A stretch of DNA of 64,000 nucleotides from Brumimicrobium ulvae (GTDB lineage: Bacteria; Bacteroidota; Bacteroidia; Flavobacteriales_D; Crocinitomicaceae), in assembly GCF_947504225.1 (NCBI RefSeq), contig NZ_CANNGT010000005.1:186001-250000 (forward strand), written 5' to 3'. Each line of letters opens with the position of its first letter. Position 1 is the first letter of the stretch. The notes under the pieces were generated by a model. That model had not been told where the DNA came from, did no database searches, and saw only the letters and a list, made by a program, of their open reading frames with translations. The position numbers and the translations under genes were made by a program. Below are positions 8,773 to 17,530 of this stretch, in pieces.

Positions 8773-10506
8773 TTAATTTACATTACTTTGCAGGGCATAC
8801 TTCCTGTTTTCAATCAAGTGCTCTTCTTCAGTCTTATTTAGATACTGTACAGCATCGTGCATGTTGATGAAGATGTAATCTTCTCCAAGTTTTTCGATCA
8901 GGTTCCACTTTACTAGAATGTCTCTAACGGGGCCACGTGCTCCAGCAATTGCAACGCTTATTCCTTTCTTGTGCCAATTGTTGATCCAGTCTTCGATTTC
9001 ATGTGCCCCAGTACTATCGATAGAAATTACACTTTCAAAGTTGAGCACTACTTTTTTAAGGGCATTCGCTTTTTCTTTTTCCCATGCTTCAACCTGTTTT
9101 TGAATAAAACTGATGTTTGCAAAGTAAATTTGACCATCAATACGGATAAAAAGTTCGTCCTTGTTTTCTTTTAATTCCTTGAATCGACGTGTGTTCCTGT
9201 AGAAATTTGTATTCGGTACGTGTGCTAGTTTTGCCATATGTGGACGAGAAACTTTGTATAAAACCGCAACTAAAGAAAGAATCATTCCTATGATGATTCC
9301 TGTTACAATTCCTAAGGTTAAAGTAGAAACAAAAGTGATCATCAAGAGAGTAAAATCGGTTTTGTCTGTTTTCCATAACTTTTTCGGTGTTTTTGCGTCA
9401 ATTAATCCATAAACAGCTACCATAACTACTGCTGCAAGAATTGATTTCGGCAAGTAGAAAAACAACTCAGTTAAAAACAATAATGTGATGATGATTAATG
9501 CAACACTGATGATTGAGGCTAAGGCTGTTTTTGCACCTGCTTGGTCATTCACAGCTGTTCTTGAGAATCCACCTGTAACAGGATATCCCATAAAGAATGC
9601 TGCTCCAAAGTTTGCCATTCCCAAGCCAATAAGCTCTTGGTTGGCGTCTAACTTATAATCTTTATGTTTGCCTTGAATAATCTTGGCAACCGCAAAGCTT
9701 TCAGCAAAACTCACCAATGAAATAGTGATGGCAATTGGGAGTAAAACACTCCACGTTTCCATAGAGAATGAAGGCGATGATAAGCCTGGGAGTCCCGAAG
9801 GAACTTCACCTAGAACTGAAACGCCATTTGCGGTAAGTCCAAATCCCCAAACCAATAAAATACCAAAGACTACCGCTAAAAGTGGTGTGGGCAGACTTTT
9901 GTGAATTTTCTTTCCGAATTTAATAATGATGATTCCACCCAGTCCTATTGCAAAGGTCGTCCAATTTATTCCACCGATGTTATGGTAAATGTTTACCATG
10001 ATGTCCTGAAAGTATTCACTTCTTGGAAGCTCAATTCCAAAAAGATGCTTGGCTTGACTCAATCCGATGATAATTGCTGCTGCAGAAGTAAATCCGTTAA
10101 TTACAGGATGTGATAGGAAGTTGACAAAGAACCCGAAGCGCAAAACTCCCATTCCAAATTGAATCAATCCAATCATGAAGGCAAGGGTTAACGCATACAA
10201 TAAATATTGTTCGGGGGAACTAGGATTTAATGCACCGATTCCCGCAGCGGTAAGTAAAGAAACCATAGCTACCGGTCCAACCGCCAATTGTCTGGATGTT
10301 CCGAAAATAGCATACAATAGAATAGGAACCGTTACTGCGTATAAACCATGAATAGGATCTAGTCCAGCCAACATTGCGTAAGCCATTCCTTGAGGAATAA
10401 GCATGATTCCAACCGTTAATCCAGCAGATAAATCGCCTTGTAGGTTTTTCTTTTTGTAATTCGGAAGCCAGTCTAAAATAGGCAGGTACTTTTTTAGTAA
10501 ATGCAT
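8773..10506 (-). CDS. SulP-family inorganic anion transporter with STAS domain
   Basis: 577 residues. The membrane part (about 1-420) starts with the family signature GDLSAGLTVGIMLIPQGMAYA and contains about 10-12 hydrophobic helices. The cytoplasmic STAS domain (about 440-560) contains VVLNFESVISIDSTGAHEIEDW, the sulfate-transporter/anti-sigma-antagonist fold. SulP proteins move sulfate, bicarbonate, chloride or carboxylates; sulfate is the natural guess beside sulfur genes, but bicarbonate transport is equally possible in marine-type bacteria. It is followed by its own terminator, so it is probably a single-gene unit. Confidence 0.92.
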   Translation of the reverse strand: MHLLKKYLPILDWLPNYKKKNLQGDLSAGLTVGIMLIPQGMAYAMLAGLDPIHGLYAVTVPILLYAIFGTSRQLAVGPVAMVSLLTAAGIGALNPSSPEQYLLYALTLAFMIGLIQFGMGVLRFGFFVNFLSHPVINGFTSAAAIIIGLSQAKHLFGIELPRSEYFQDIMVNIYHNIGGINWTTFAIGLGGIIIIKFGKKIHKSLPTPLLAVVFGILLVWGFGLTANGVSVLGEVPSGLPGLSSPSFSMETWSVLLPIAITISLVSFAESFAVAKIIQGKHKDYKLDANQELIGLGMANFGAAFFMGYPVTGGFSRTAVNDQAGAKTALASIISVALIIITLLFLTELFFYLPKSILAAVVMVAVYGLIDAKTPKKLWKTDKTDFTLLMITFVSTLTLGIVTGIIIGMILSLVAVLYKVSRPHMAKLAHVPNTNFYRNTRRFKELKENKDELFIRIDGQIYFANISFIQKQVEAWEKEKANALKKVVLNFESVISIDSTGAHEIEDWINNWHKKGISVAIAGARGPVRDILVKWNLIEKLGEDYIFINMHDAVQYLNKTEEEHLIENRKYALQSNVN

Positions 10507-10667
10507 TTTGTATATTTTTCTCTCGTGATTAATATTTTTTACAAAAGTCTAGAATTCTAGTTGAAATTTAGGTGACTTATGTAACGTAGACTTCTTTCAT
10601 TAGGAATTGAATTAAATCATGTGATTCCTTGCGACTATACCAGTAACATTTTTATAAGATTTCTCCA

Positions 10668-10762
10668 TCCCAAAAATCAAAGATTTTGGAATGATCGAAA
10701 TGACAGTCGTGTGTGGCAAGTTAGGAAAAAAGAAGAAAAGCTCAGCTTTTCTTCTTTTTTCC
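10668..10762. terminator. Two hairpins in the SulP upstream gap, the larger with an 18-bp perfect stem
   Basis: The first hairpin has arms CCAAAAATC and GATTTTGG. The second (10724-10762) is a perfect 18-bp palindrome, GGAAAAAAGAAGAAAAGC, a TCA loop, then its exact complement. It has a pyrimidine-rich end in both directions. It may terminate transcription, though no gene ends immediately before it. The surrounding 10507-10790 holds no other recognisable gene. Confidence 0.5.
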
Positions 10763-10790
10763 ATTTGACCTAGCCTGAAACTAACCTATA

Positions 10791-11183
10791 TTGAAAAATG
10801 GTCCTATTTTAGAAGGAATACCCGCTATGAAAAACTTGGATTTGGGGGAAGTGTTTTGGGGCGTGCCACCATTCAACTTTATTTTAAGTTTAAATGTTTC
10901 AAACGCATATACAAACCTCGACACTTTGCATTATTATGATTGGAATTATCCTCAAAATGGAGCAGAACATTGGATGAAAAAGATTCCAGGTCCATTTGAA
11001 AGCGGAGTTTTAGATACTGTTTGGAATTGTATTTATATGAACAGTCCCACTTATGGAAAGGATCCATTAATGAATGTAAGTTACTTTATTAATGATTATC
11101 AGACCAATAAAAAAGAAATAACTTTTCCTTTGGTTGACCTTTGTTCAGACGAACTTTACGAAGCAGTCATAAAAATAGATTGA
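10791..11183 (+). CDS. Small hypothetical protein
   Basis: An open frame of up to 130 residues from a TTG at 10791; an ATG at 10827 (MKNLDLGEVFWG) is an equally possible start. An in-frame stop lies just upstream at 10782. The product is hydrophilic with many aromatic residues (WGVPPFNF, YYDWNYPQNG) and has no signal peptide or membrane segment. I recognise no family. It could be the remaining C-terminal part of a longer gene, since no good ribosome site or promoter precedes it. Base composition resembles its neighbours. Confidence 0.45.
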   Translation: MKNGPILEGIPAMKNLDLGEVFWGVPPFNFILSLNVSNAYTNLDTLHYYDWNYPQNGAEHWMKKIPGPFESGVLDTVWNCIYMNSPTYGKDPLMNVSYFINDYQTNKKEITFPLVDLCSDELYEAVIKID

Positions 11184-11261
11184 TAAAAGTCATGAAAAAT
11201 TTCCATCCATTATAACAGTAAAATATATCTTTAGAAATCTACTTATTCAATTCTAATTCAC

Positions 11262-11269
11262 TATTTTTG
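11262..11269 (+). promoter_or_regulatory. Bacteroidota -7 element (TATTTTTG) for ndk
   Basis: TATTTTTG matches the TAnnTTTG -7 consensus of Bacteroidota sigma factor promoters and is followed by GCGCC, as often seen. The ndk start codon is 27 bp downstream. No clear -33 TTG at ideal spacing is visible. Confidence 0.6.
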
Positions 11270-11295
11270 CGCCACAATTAGAAAAACACATTAAA

Positions 11296-11718
11296 ATGGC
11301 AACGAATAGAACTTTTACAATGATTAAACCAGACGCAGTTAAGGCTGGTAACATCGGAAACATTATCCAAATGATTACTGATGGAGGATTTGAAATTAAA
11401 GCGATGAAATATACGCAATTGACAGAAGAACAAGCAAAAGAATTTTATGCTGTTCACAGTGAGCGTCCTTTCTATGGAGAGTTGGTTGAGTTTATGACAT
11501 CAGGACCTATCGTTGCTGCAATTTTAGAGAAAGATAACGCAGTAGCAGATTTCCGTGCTTTAATTGGTGCAACTAATCCAGCAGAAGCAGCAGAAGGAAC
11601 AATCCGTAAGAAATATGCAACTTCAATGGGAGAAAATGCAGTTCACGGTTCAGATTCTGATGAGAATGCAAAAATCGAAGGAGAATTTCACTTTACAGCT
11701 GATGAGATTGTAGCGTAA
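11296..11718 (+). CDS. ndk: Nucleoside-diphosphate kinase
   Basis: 140 residues, full family length. It transfers the gamma phosphate between nucleoside triphosphates and diphosphates via a phospho-His. [10 protein letters not shown] at the start is the family signature, and the active-site segment ENAVHGSDS places the catalytic His at 117. A TAnnTTTG promoter precedes it and a hairpin terminator follows, so it is a single-gene unit. Confidence 0.97.
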   Translation: MATNRTFTMIKPDAVKAGNIGNIIQMITDGGFEIKAMKYTQLTEEQAKEFYAVHSERPFYGELVEFMTSGPIVAAILEKDNAVADFRALIGATNPAEAAEGTIRKKYATSMGENAVHGSDSDENAKIEGEFHFTADEIVA

Positions 11719-11740
11719 TTTGAACTTTATATAATATTTG

Positions 11741-11776
11741 AAAAGCTGTACTGAGAGGTATGGCTTTTTTATTTTT
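11741..11776 (+). terminator. Terminator of ndk
   Basis: AAAGCTGTAC and GTATGGCTTT can pair (with two G-U pairs) around a short loop, followed by a T-rich tract. It starts 22 bp after the ndk stop codon. Confidence 0.65.
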
Positions 11777-11789
11777 ACCTCAATTTTTT

Positions 11790-12010
11790 ACCGCAGAGAA
11801 CCCGGAGGTTTTTCGCAGAGGAGCAGAGGTTCGCAGAGCTGTTGGGGTATAGAGAGTGCCGGTGGCACTCGAGTTTTTACACAGAGATAAGGGGGAGGGT
11901 TTTTACAGAGATTCACTGAGGAAGAATTACTCAGAGATTCGGAGGAGCGGAGGTACGTAAAGTTTTTGAGATGTAGGGAGCTCCTTCGGTTCTTGAAGGT
12001 TTTACAGAGA
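11790..12010. repeat. Degenerate CGCAGAG / ACAGAGATT-rich low-complexity region
   Basis: Short variants of CGCAGAGG, ACAGAGATT and GGAGGTT recur irregularly through this gap between ndk and the pdh genes. The minus-strand open frame across it has no protein-like character. The whole gap 11719-12300 holds only this, the ndk terminator, a hairpin and the inverted repeat described next. Confidence 0.6.
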
Positions 12011-12122
12011 TTTGTAGAGTTTTTTCGTAGAATATAGAGGTAGAGCACTTTCGATGATTTAGAAACCTTGCAGAAGTATGCAAAAGAAAAGTTTTGTGCA
12101 ATGAACTTCTATAAATAAAAAA

Positions 12123-12146
12123 AGTCCAAACGAAAAAGTCTGGACT
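12123..12146. terminator. Small hairpin AGTCCA/TGGACT
   Basis: Arms AGTCCA and TGGACT around a 12-nt loop, preceded on the left by an A-run, so read on the minus strand it ends in T residues. It could act as a terminator for the minus-strand pdh transcript 155 bp after the E2 stop codon. Confidence 0.45.
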
Positions 12147-12187
12147 CTCAAAAATATTTTATGGAATTAGAAAACCAAAATTTTGAA

Positions 12188-12294
12188 TTAGAAAGTTTGT
12201 TAGCAAGGCGCAAGTAGTTTTAAAAATCAAGGAGTTGACATTTGTCAATGACTGTTTTTAAAACTTCTTGCAACGCCGATAACGGGCTTTCTAA
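12188..12294. repeat. Long imperfect inverted repeat (107 bp)
   Basis: The left arm begins TTAGAAAG and includes AAGTAGTTTTAAAAA; the right arm is its imperfect complement, TTTTTAAAACTTCTTG ... CTTTCTAA. The centre is TTGACA-TTT-GTCAA. It ends 6 bp before the pdhC stop codon, so transcripts from pdhC would fold it. Non-coding; it resembles a REP-type element. Confidence 0.7.
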
Positions 12295-12300
12295 ACAAAA

Positions 12301-13575
12301 TTAAACCAACATCATCATTGGGTTTTCCATGTAAGACTTAAACGTGTTTAGGAATTCAGACCCTGTCACACCATCAACCACTCTGTGGTCACAAGAAAGT
12401 GTTACACGCATAACGTTACCTGGAACAACTTGTCCATCTTTAACAACTGGAACTTGCTTAATTGCTCCAATCGCTAAAATACAGCTGTCTGGTGGATTGA
12501 TAATCGCAGTAAATTCTTCAATGTTGAACATTCCTAAGTTAGAAATTGTAAAGGTATTCCCTTCCCAATCTTGTGGTTGAAGCTTTTTGTCTTTTGCTTT
12601 CTTTGCAAATTCTCTTACTTCCGAACCAATTGTCATCAGTCCTTTTGTATCTGCAAAACGTACAACTGGAACCAATAATCCATCTTCAACAGCAACTGCT
12701 ACACCAATATTGATGTGATTGTATTTACGAATCTTATCGCCCAACCAAGCACTATTTACAGCAGGATGTTTTCTTAATGCAACAGCACAAGCTTTAATGA
12801 CCATGTCGTTGAATGAAATGCGGACGTCTTCATTTGCGTTTACTGCTTTACGCGCAGCAATTGCATTGTCCATGTCAATATCCAAAGTCAAATAGAAGTG
12901 AGGGGCAGTGAATTTACTTTCTGCTAAACGCTTCGCAATGGTTTTACGCATTTGAGAAATATTTTCATCTGTGTAAGATTCTGTTAAAGCAGGACCGCTA
13001 GCTGCAACTTGCACACTACCTTGTGGTCTTTCGTAAGGAACGTAATTTTCAATATCGCGTTTAACGATACGTCCGTTTTCTCCTGTTCCTTTTACTGTAT
13101 TCAGATCGATGTTTTTTTCTTCAGCTAATTTTTTCGCTAGAGGAGAAACAAAGATTCTTCCACCATCTCCGCTTGTAACTGGAGCTGCAGGTGTTTCTTT
13201 GGCAGCAGGTTTGCTTTCTGTTTGCGTTTTCTCTTCAACAACCTCTTTTTTCTCTACAGTTTCTGAACTGTCGTCCTCTGAGGCATCTGCGCTACTAGAT
13301 TGTTTTGCTTCTTCGATTAACTTCTCAATGTCTTCGCCTTCTTCACCAATGATAGCTAGAATGTCGTTGACCGGTGCAGTTTGACCTTTTTCAATCCCTA
13401 TATATAACAGTTTTCCATCATAAAATGATTCAAACTCCATTGTTGCTTTGTCTGTCTCGATTTCTGCGAGTAATTCACCAGATTCTACGTCATCTCCAAC
13501 CTTTTTGTGCCATTCTGCAACGACACCTTCAGTCATCGTATCTGATAATTTTGGCATTAAAATAACCTCAGCCAT
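12301..13575 (-). CDS. pdhC: Pyruvate dehydrogenase complex E2, dihydrolipoamide acetyltransferase
   Basis: 424 residues. It receives acetyl groups from E1 on its lipoyl arm and transfers them to CoA. There is one lipoyl domain (about 1-80, lipoyl-lysine 43 in ETDKATMEFE), a Ser/Glu/Lys-rich linker (about 85-130), an E3/E1-binding domain (about 137-172, FVSPLAKKLAEEKNID) and the catalytic domain (about 195-424) with SCDHRVVDG (His397). It lies 14 bp after the E1-alpha gene, so they form an operon. E1-beta and E3 are not in this stretch. Confidence 0.95.
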   Translation of the reverse strand: MAEVILMPKLSDTMTEGVVAEWHKKVGDDVESGELLAEIETDKATMEFESFYDGKLLYIGIEKGQTAPVNDILAIIGEEGEDIEKLIEEAKQSSSADASEDDSSETVEKKEVVEEKTQTESKPAAKETPAAPVTSGDGGRIFVSPLAKKLAEEKNIDLNTVKGTGENGRIVKRDIENYVPYERPQGSVQVAASGPALTESYTDENISQMRKTIAKRLAESKFTAPHFYLTLDIDMDNAIAARKAVNANEDVRISFNDMVIKACAVALRKHPAVNSAWLGDKIRKYNHINIGVAVAVEDGLLVPVVRFADTKGLMTIGSEVREFAKKAKDKKLQPQDWEGNTFTISNLGMFNIEEFTAIINPPDSCILAIGAIKQVPVVKDGQVVPGNVMRVTLSCDHRVVDGVTGSEFLNTFKSYMENPMMMLV

Positions 13576-13589
13576 AATTCTTTAATTTT

Positions 13590-14642
13590 TTAGTATTCAA
13601 TAATAAATGGATAACCCTCTGTCTTGTACACATCTTTGTACAATTCATCTTTTGTTGGGTATTCAGATTGCTCAGCAAACTCAATTGCTTCTGTAATTTC
13701 ATTTGTTACCCACGATTGGATATCTTTAATCTCTTCTTCTGTAAGATATTTATTGTCTCTGATTACCTTCAAACAGTGTTCTATTGGATCCTTTGATTGG
13801 TATTCTTTTACTTCGTCCTTTGTTCTGTATTTTTGAGGATCAGACATTGAGTGACCTTTGTATCGGTAGGTTTTAATGTCTAACAATGTTGGTCCATCTC
13901 CTTTTCGTGCACGCTCTGCAGCCATTGCAACAGCTTCGTGTACATCTTCTGGAGACATACCGTTCACAGAAAAAGAAGGCATTTCGTAAGAAGAACCTAA
14001 TTTTGATAAATCCATTACGTTGGTTGTACGTTCAACAGAAGTTCCCATGGCGTAATTGTTATTTTCAACGATGAAAATTACAGGTAACTTCCAAAGCATC
14101 GCCATATTAAATGTCTCATGAAGCGCACCTTGACGAGCTGCTCCATCACCAAAAGAAACCATTGTTACGTTATCTGTTCCTTTGTATTTCTCAGCGAAAG
14201 CAACACCAGCACCCATTGGAATTTGTGCCCCAACAATACCATGTCCACCTAAAAAGTTTTTTTCCTTATCAAAAAAGTGCATTGAGCCTCCTTTTCCTTT
14301 AGAAACACCTGTTTGACGACCATATAATTCAGCCATCAAGCGACGAACATCTGTTCCCAGTCCGATTGGATGCGCATGGTCACGGTAGGCTGTCATGTGC
14401 AAATCTGTTGGTCTTGTAGCACTTACTGTTCCAGCTACGATAGCTTCTTGACCAATATATAAGTGACAGAAACCACCAAATTTTTGTTGGATGTATAATT
14501 GTCCAGCCTTCTCTTCAAATTTTCTCATTAAAAGCATATCCTTATACCATTTGATATAAGTTTCTTTCGAGAACTTTATTTTTTTTGAAGCCGCTTCCTT
14601 CTTCGTGGTTTTCTTAGGCGTTTGTGATGATTTTGCTGCCAT
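13590..14642 (-). CDS. pdhA: Pyruvate dehydrogenase E1 component, alpha subunit
   Basis: 350 residues. This is the thiamine-diphosphate-binding half of E1, which decarboxylates pyruvate and loads acetyl on E2. The ThDP motif runs from GDGAARQGALHETFNMA to VENNNYAMGTS (about 168-203). YRGHS-like YRYKGHSMSDP (about 262-272) is the phosphorylation-loop region typical of alpha subunits. The first 25 residues are Lys/Ser/Thr-rich and may be a flexible extension. It heads the two-gene operon with pdhC. The beta subunit must be encoded elsewhere. Confidence 0.95.
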   Translation of the reverse strand: MAAKSSQTPKKTTKKEAASKKIKFSKETYIKWYKDMLLMRKFEEKAGQLYIQQKFGGFCHLYIGQEAIVAGTVSATRPTDLHMTAYRDHAHPIGLGTDVRRLMAELYGRQTGVSKGKGGSMHFFDKEKNFLGGHGIVGAQIPMGAGVAFAEKYKGTDNVTMVSFGDGAARQGALHETFNMAMLWKLPVIFIVENNNYAMGTSVERTTNVMDLSKLGSSYEMPSFSVNGMSPEDVHEAVAMAAERARKGDGPTLLDIKTYRYKGHSMSDPQKYRTKDEVKEYQSKDPIEHCLKVIRDNKYLTEEEIKDIQSWVTNEITEAIEFAEQSEYPTKDELYKDVYKTEGYPFIIEY

Positions 14643-14797
14643 AATTTAATACAGTTTAATTCGAATAGACAAATATAGAATTTATATAATTTTAAAGAGT
14701 CAATTTTAAAACAGAATTAACAATTTAGCTGATTTTACTTTAGTTTTTGTAGGCGTTGAATCCATTGAATACAGTTAAACAACTGTTTTGCATTCCT

Positions 14798-15271
14798 TTA
14801 TTTTGTGCCGAATGTAAATGGGAGTAAGTTGTAAATACTCTCAAAAATCAAAAAGCTGCCATCCTCATTTTTAATTAAAATTTCATAAGGAGCTTCTTGC
14901 ATAGAGGCGTATTCTGCCATGACTTGACGACATCCACCGCAAGGGGAAAAGAATTGATCGTTTTTTAACATAGAACCATTGCTGGTGATGGCTAATATTT
15001 TTATGCCTTGTGTATTGTGTTGTGCACCATACGAAAATAAAGCCACGCGTTCTGCACAGAGTCCAGCAGGATAAGCCTTGTTTTCTTGATTACTACCTAG
15101 AACTAAGGTATCATCATTAAGTAAAAGTGCTGCCCCAACTTTAAATTTAGAATAAGGCGCATAAGCTTTTTTACATGCTTTTTCAGCAGCGGCAAAAACT
15201 TTCTTTTGATCGTCAGTTAATTCATCAATAGACTTTAAATGACGGTAAGAAAATGTAAATTCTTTTTCCAT
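14798..15271 (-). CDS. cdd: Cytidine deaminase
   Basis: 157 residues. It deaminates cytidine and deoxycytidine to uridine in pyrimidine salvage. The zinc site is complete: Cys72 and catalytic Glu74 in AGLCAERVALF, and Cys111/Cys114 in SPCGGCRQVMAE. Its length fits the small tetrameric class. It is separated by 155 bp from pdhA, so it is probably transcribed alone; the stretch between it and pdhA shows no feature. Confidence 0.96.
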   Translation of the reverse strand: MEKEFTFSYRHLKSIDELTDDQKKVFAAAEKACKKAYAPYSKFKVGAALLLNDDTLVLGSNQENKAYPAGLCAERVALFSYGAQHNTQGIKILAITSNGSMLKNDQFFSPCGGCRQVMAEYASMQEAPYEILIKNEDGSFLIFESIYNLLPFTFGTK

Positions 15272-15520
15272 ACTGAGTTTTAATTAACCAATTTTACCTT
15301 GTCAATCTTCTTTTATTTCACCTTAAGAGAAAAATATAAGCTCATCCTTTTAAAAGAGAGTTGCTTAAAGAAGTAACATTGGCATTCACCCATACGAAAA
15401 CTCATCGCCTTGTATGGGGCACTAAAGTAATAGGATTATCTTAAGGGATAAAGTTTTAGAGGATGTTTTTCTTCAAAAAAGGTCATATTCATTACACAAT
15501 GCTTATTTTTATTCAAATAA

Positions 15521-16276
15521 ATGAAAAACCTTTCACAAATACTCCATCAGTTTGAAAGCATTAGTTTGGAAAAGCTTTTAGATGCTGACCTTATGAATAG
15601 GGTGGATTCCAAATTTTTGGTAAACTTTTCTTTGTTGCCCAAATTGCTCGAAGAATTAAAAGACCATTATCATGTTTTGGAAATCGAAAACCAAAGGATT
15701 TCAAAGTATGAAAATTTTTATTTTGACTCCGATGATAGAAGGTTTTATCTGGATCATCACAACCACAAAAATCACCGTTTTAAAGTGAGATACCGCAAAT
15801 ATTCATCTACAAAAACCACCTATTTTGAAATTAAAGAGAGGCGTAAAAACAGAACGATTAAACAACGTTTTTTAGTAGAGCAATTTGTCGACGACCTGGG
15901 AAAAAAGGAAATGGATTTAGTTCAAAGTGTAATCGGTACAAAAGTAAAACTTTATCCTGTATTGGTTAATGAGTATCACCGTATAACTTTGGCTAGCACC
16001 GCCTTGAAGGAGCGTTTAACGATTGATGTTGGAGTAACCTACACTAAAGGAGAAGTAAAGAAACCTGTTGGTGATGTTGTTATTGTAGAATTGAAACAAG
16101 AAGAATTAAATAGGATGTCTCCTGCTTTTCAAGTGATGAATCAAAATAAAATACGACCTTTCCGATTCAGTAAATATTGTGTGGGTTCGGTTCTACTTTT
16201 TCCAAAAGAGGAAATCAAATACAATAATTTTAAATATATTATTCAAAAATTAAACACTTATAAAAATGCTATTTGA
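15521..16276 (+). CDS. VTC-domain (polyphosphate polymerase-like) protein
   Basis: 251 residues of the VTC/CYTH-type tunnel fold. Conserved basic and acidic residues lie in MNRVDSKFLV (about 25-34), FYFDSDDRRFY, HRFKVRYRKY (about 84-93), YFEIKERRKNRTIKQRF (about 101-117) and VVIVELKQ (about 186-193). Eukaryotic VTC4 makes inorganic polyphosphate from ATP in such a tunnel; bacterial homologues are little studied. It overlaps the next gene (DUF4956 membrane protein) by 11 bp, so the two are co-translated and probably work together at the membrane. Confidence 0.85.
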   Translation: MKNLSQILHQFESISLEKLLDADLMNRVDSKFLVNFSLLPKLLEELKDHYHVLEIENQRISKYENFYFDSDDRRFYLDHHNHKNHRFKVRYRKYSSTKTTYFEIKERRKNRTIKQRFLVEQFVDDLGKKEMDLVQSVIGTKVKLYPVLVNEYHRITLASTALKERLTIDVGVTYTKGEVKKPVGDVVIVELKQEELNRMSPAFQVMNQNKIRPFRFSKYCVGSVLLFPKEEIKYNNFKYIIQKLNTYKNAI

Positions 16277-16889
16277 TACAACTAGTAGCCTTCAAGATAT
16301 TTTTAATATACAATTCTATAATAAGGATATTTATAGTTTGCTCTTTAGGCTGCTATTGAATTTCTTTTTTCTGACTTTGATCATCAGGTTTGTTTATTAT
16401 CCAAAAACCAAAAGGAAGGATTATGTATTCACATATTTGTTGATCGGTTTGGTGACTTTCTTTCTCACTTTCGCATTGAAAAAGCTAGACATCGGAGTAG
16501 GGATGGGGCTGGGATTATTTGCCATCTTTGGAATCATTCGCTACCGAACTCAAACAATCGAGATCAAAGAAATGACTTATTTGTTTGTGGTGATTGGACT
16601 TTCGGTAATCAATTCATTGGCTACACAAGAAATCAGTTTGTTGGAAGTTTTGTTGCTGAATGGTACTGCATTGTTGATTACAGCTGGGTTAGAATTCTTT
16701 TGGTGGAAAAATAATGAGCAAATGCGCACAGTAATTTATGAGAAAATTGATTTAATTACCCCGGAGAAGTACGATGAAATGAAACTTGATTTAGAACTTA
16801 GAACAGGTTTAGAAATTATTCGTTTTGAAATTGGTAAGACTAACTTTTTGAATGATACAGCAGAGGTGAGGGTTTATTTTGTCGAATAA
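16266..16889 (+). CDS. DUF4956 membrane protein
   Basis: 207 residues. The first half has about four hydrophobic helices, including a Gly-rich one (GVGMGLGLFAIFGIIRYRTQTIEIKEMTY, split here only by description) that is the DUF4956 hallmark. The C-terminal 60 residues form a soluble domain. It overlaps the VTC-domain gene upstream. DUF4956 genes commonly accompany VTC-domain genes in bacteria, so a membrane partner for polyphosphate or another anionic polymer is likely, but no reaction is known to me. Confidence 0.83.
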   Translation: MLFDTTSSLQDIFNIQFYNKDIYSLLFRLLLNFFFLTLIIRFVYYPKTKRKDYVFTYLLIGLVTFFLTFALKKLDIGVGMGLGLFAIFGIIRYRTQTIEIKEMTYLFVVIGLSVINSLATQEISLLEVLLLNGTALLITAGLEFFWWKNNEQMRTVIYEKIDLITPEKYDEMKLDLELRTGLEIIRFEIGKTNFLNDTAEVRVYFVE

Positions 16890-16990
16890 AAAGGAGGTGC
16901 TAAATAATAGGTTGCTTTTTTAATTCGTTGTATTAAAGTAGTTTGGCACTTTGTTTGTCTTATTGCAATTAACTAATAAAATTATAAGTC

Positions 16991-17416
16991 ATGAAAAAAA
17001 TTAAAATCGTTTTACTTGGAATAGGAATTTTAGCTGTTTCTTCAGTATTTGCACAAGAACAAAAAGCTGTTGAAAAACCAAAAATGAAAAAGGAGCAACG
17101 CATGGAAAAGCTTGCTGAAGAATTAGATTTATCGGAGGAACAAAGAGAACAAGTGGATAAAATTCATAAAAACCATGTTTTAGAATCCCGAAAAATTAAA
17201 AATAATTCTGAAATGACAGAAGATGCTAAAAAAGAAGCCCTTAAAAAACTTCGTTTAGATAAGAAAGCACAAATGGCAGAGGTTCTAACCGAAGAACAAC
17301 GTCAGAAACTTGAAGAAATGAAAAAGGAAAGAAAAGAGAAACGTGTTGAACAAAAGAAAGTTGAACGCCATTCTATTAAAAAAGAGAAAAGAAATATACA
17401 GCCTGTAGAAAAATAG
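16991..17416 (+). CDS. Periplasmic Spy/CpxP-like (LTXXQ) helical protein
   Basis: 141 residues. The signal peptide (about 1-21) ends SVFAQ. The mature protein is highly charged and helical, with the LTXXQ-type pattern twice: LDLSEEQREQVDKIH (about 45-59) and LTEEQRQKLEEM (about 98-109). Spy and CpxP bind unfolded periplasmic proteins or sense envelope stress. The tail is Lys-rich. It is a single-gene unit ending in a strong terminator. Assignment to Spy rather than another LTXXQ subgroup is not certain. Confidence 0.75.
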   Translation: MKKIKIVLLGIGILAVSSVFAQEQKAVEKPKMKKEQRMEKLAEELDLSEEQREQVDKIHKNHVLESRKIKNNSEMTEDAKKEALKKLRLDKKAQMAEVLTEEQRQKLEEMKKERKEKRVEQKKVERHSIKKEKRNIQPVEK

Positions 17417-17435
17417 ATTGTTTTGTTGATTTCTA

Positions 17436-17468
17436 AACTGCTTATTTTCTGAAATAAGCAGTTTTTTT
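17436..17468 (+). terminator. Terminator of the LTXXQ protein gene
   Basis: Perfect arms AACTGCTTATTT and AAATAAGCAGTT with a TCTG loop, then a T-run. Located 20 bp after the stop codon. Confidence 0.85.
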
Positions 17469-17485
17469 ATGGATAAAATTGAATC

Positions 17486-17518
17486 AAAAAAAGGAGCTCC
17501 ATTGCTGAAGCTCCTTCT
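17486..17518 (-). terminator. Terminator beyond the TA pair, copy A of the purL terminator
   Basis: AAGGAGCT and AGCTCCTT pair around a short loop; on the minus strand the stem runs into a T-run. Its loop (ATTGCTGA) and flanks match the terminator that follows the true purL gene at 18273-18307. Confidence 0.8.
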
Positions 17519-17530
17519 CTAAATATATTC

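Noticed and set aside
11788-12048. Minus-strand 86-residue open frame
   Set aside because: It lies entirely in low-complexity CGCAGAG-type repeats and resembles no protein.
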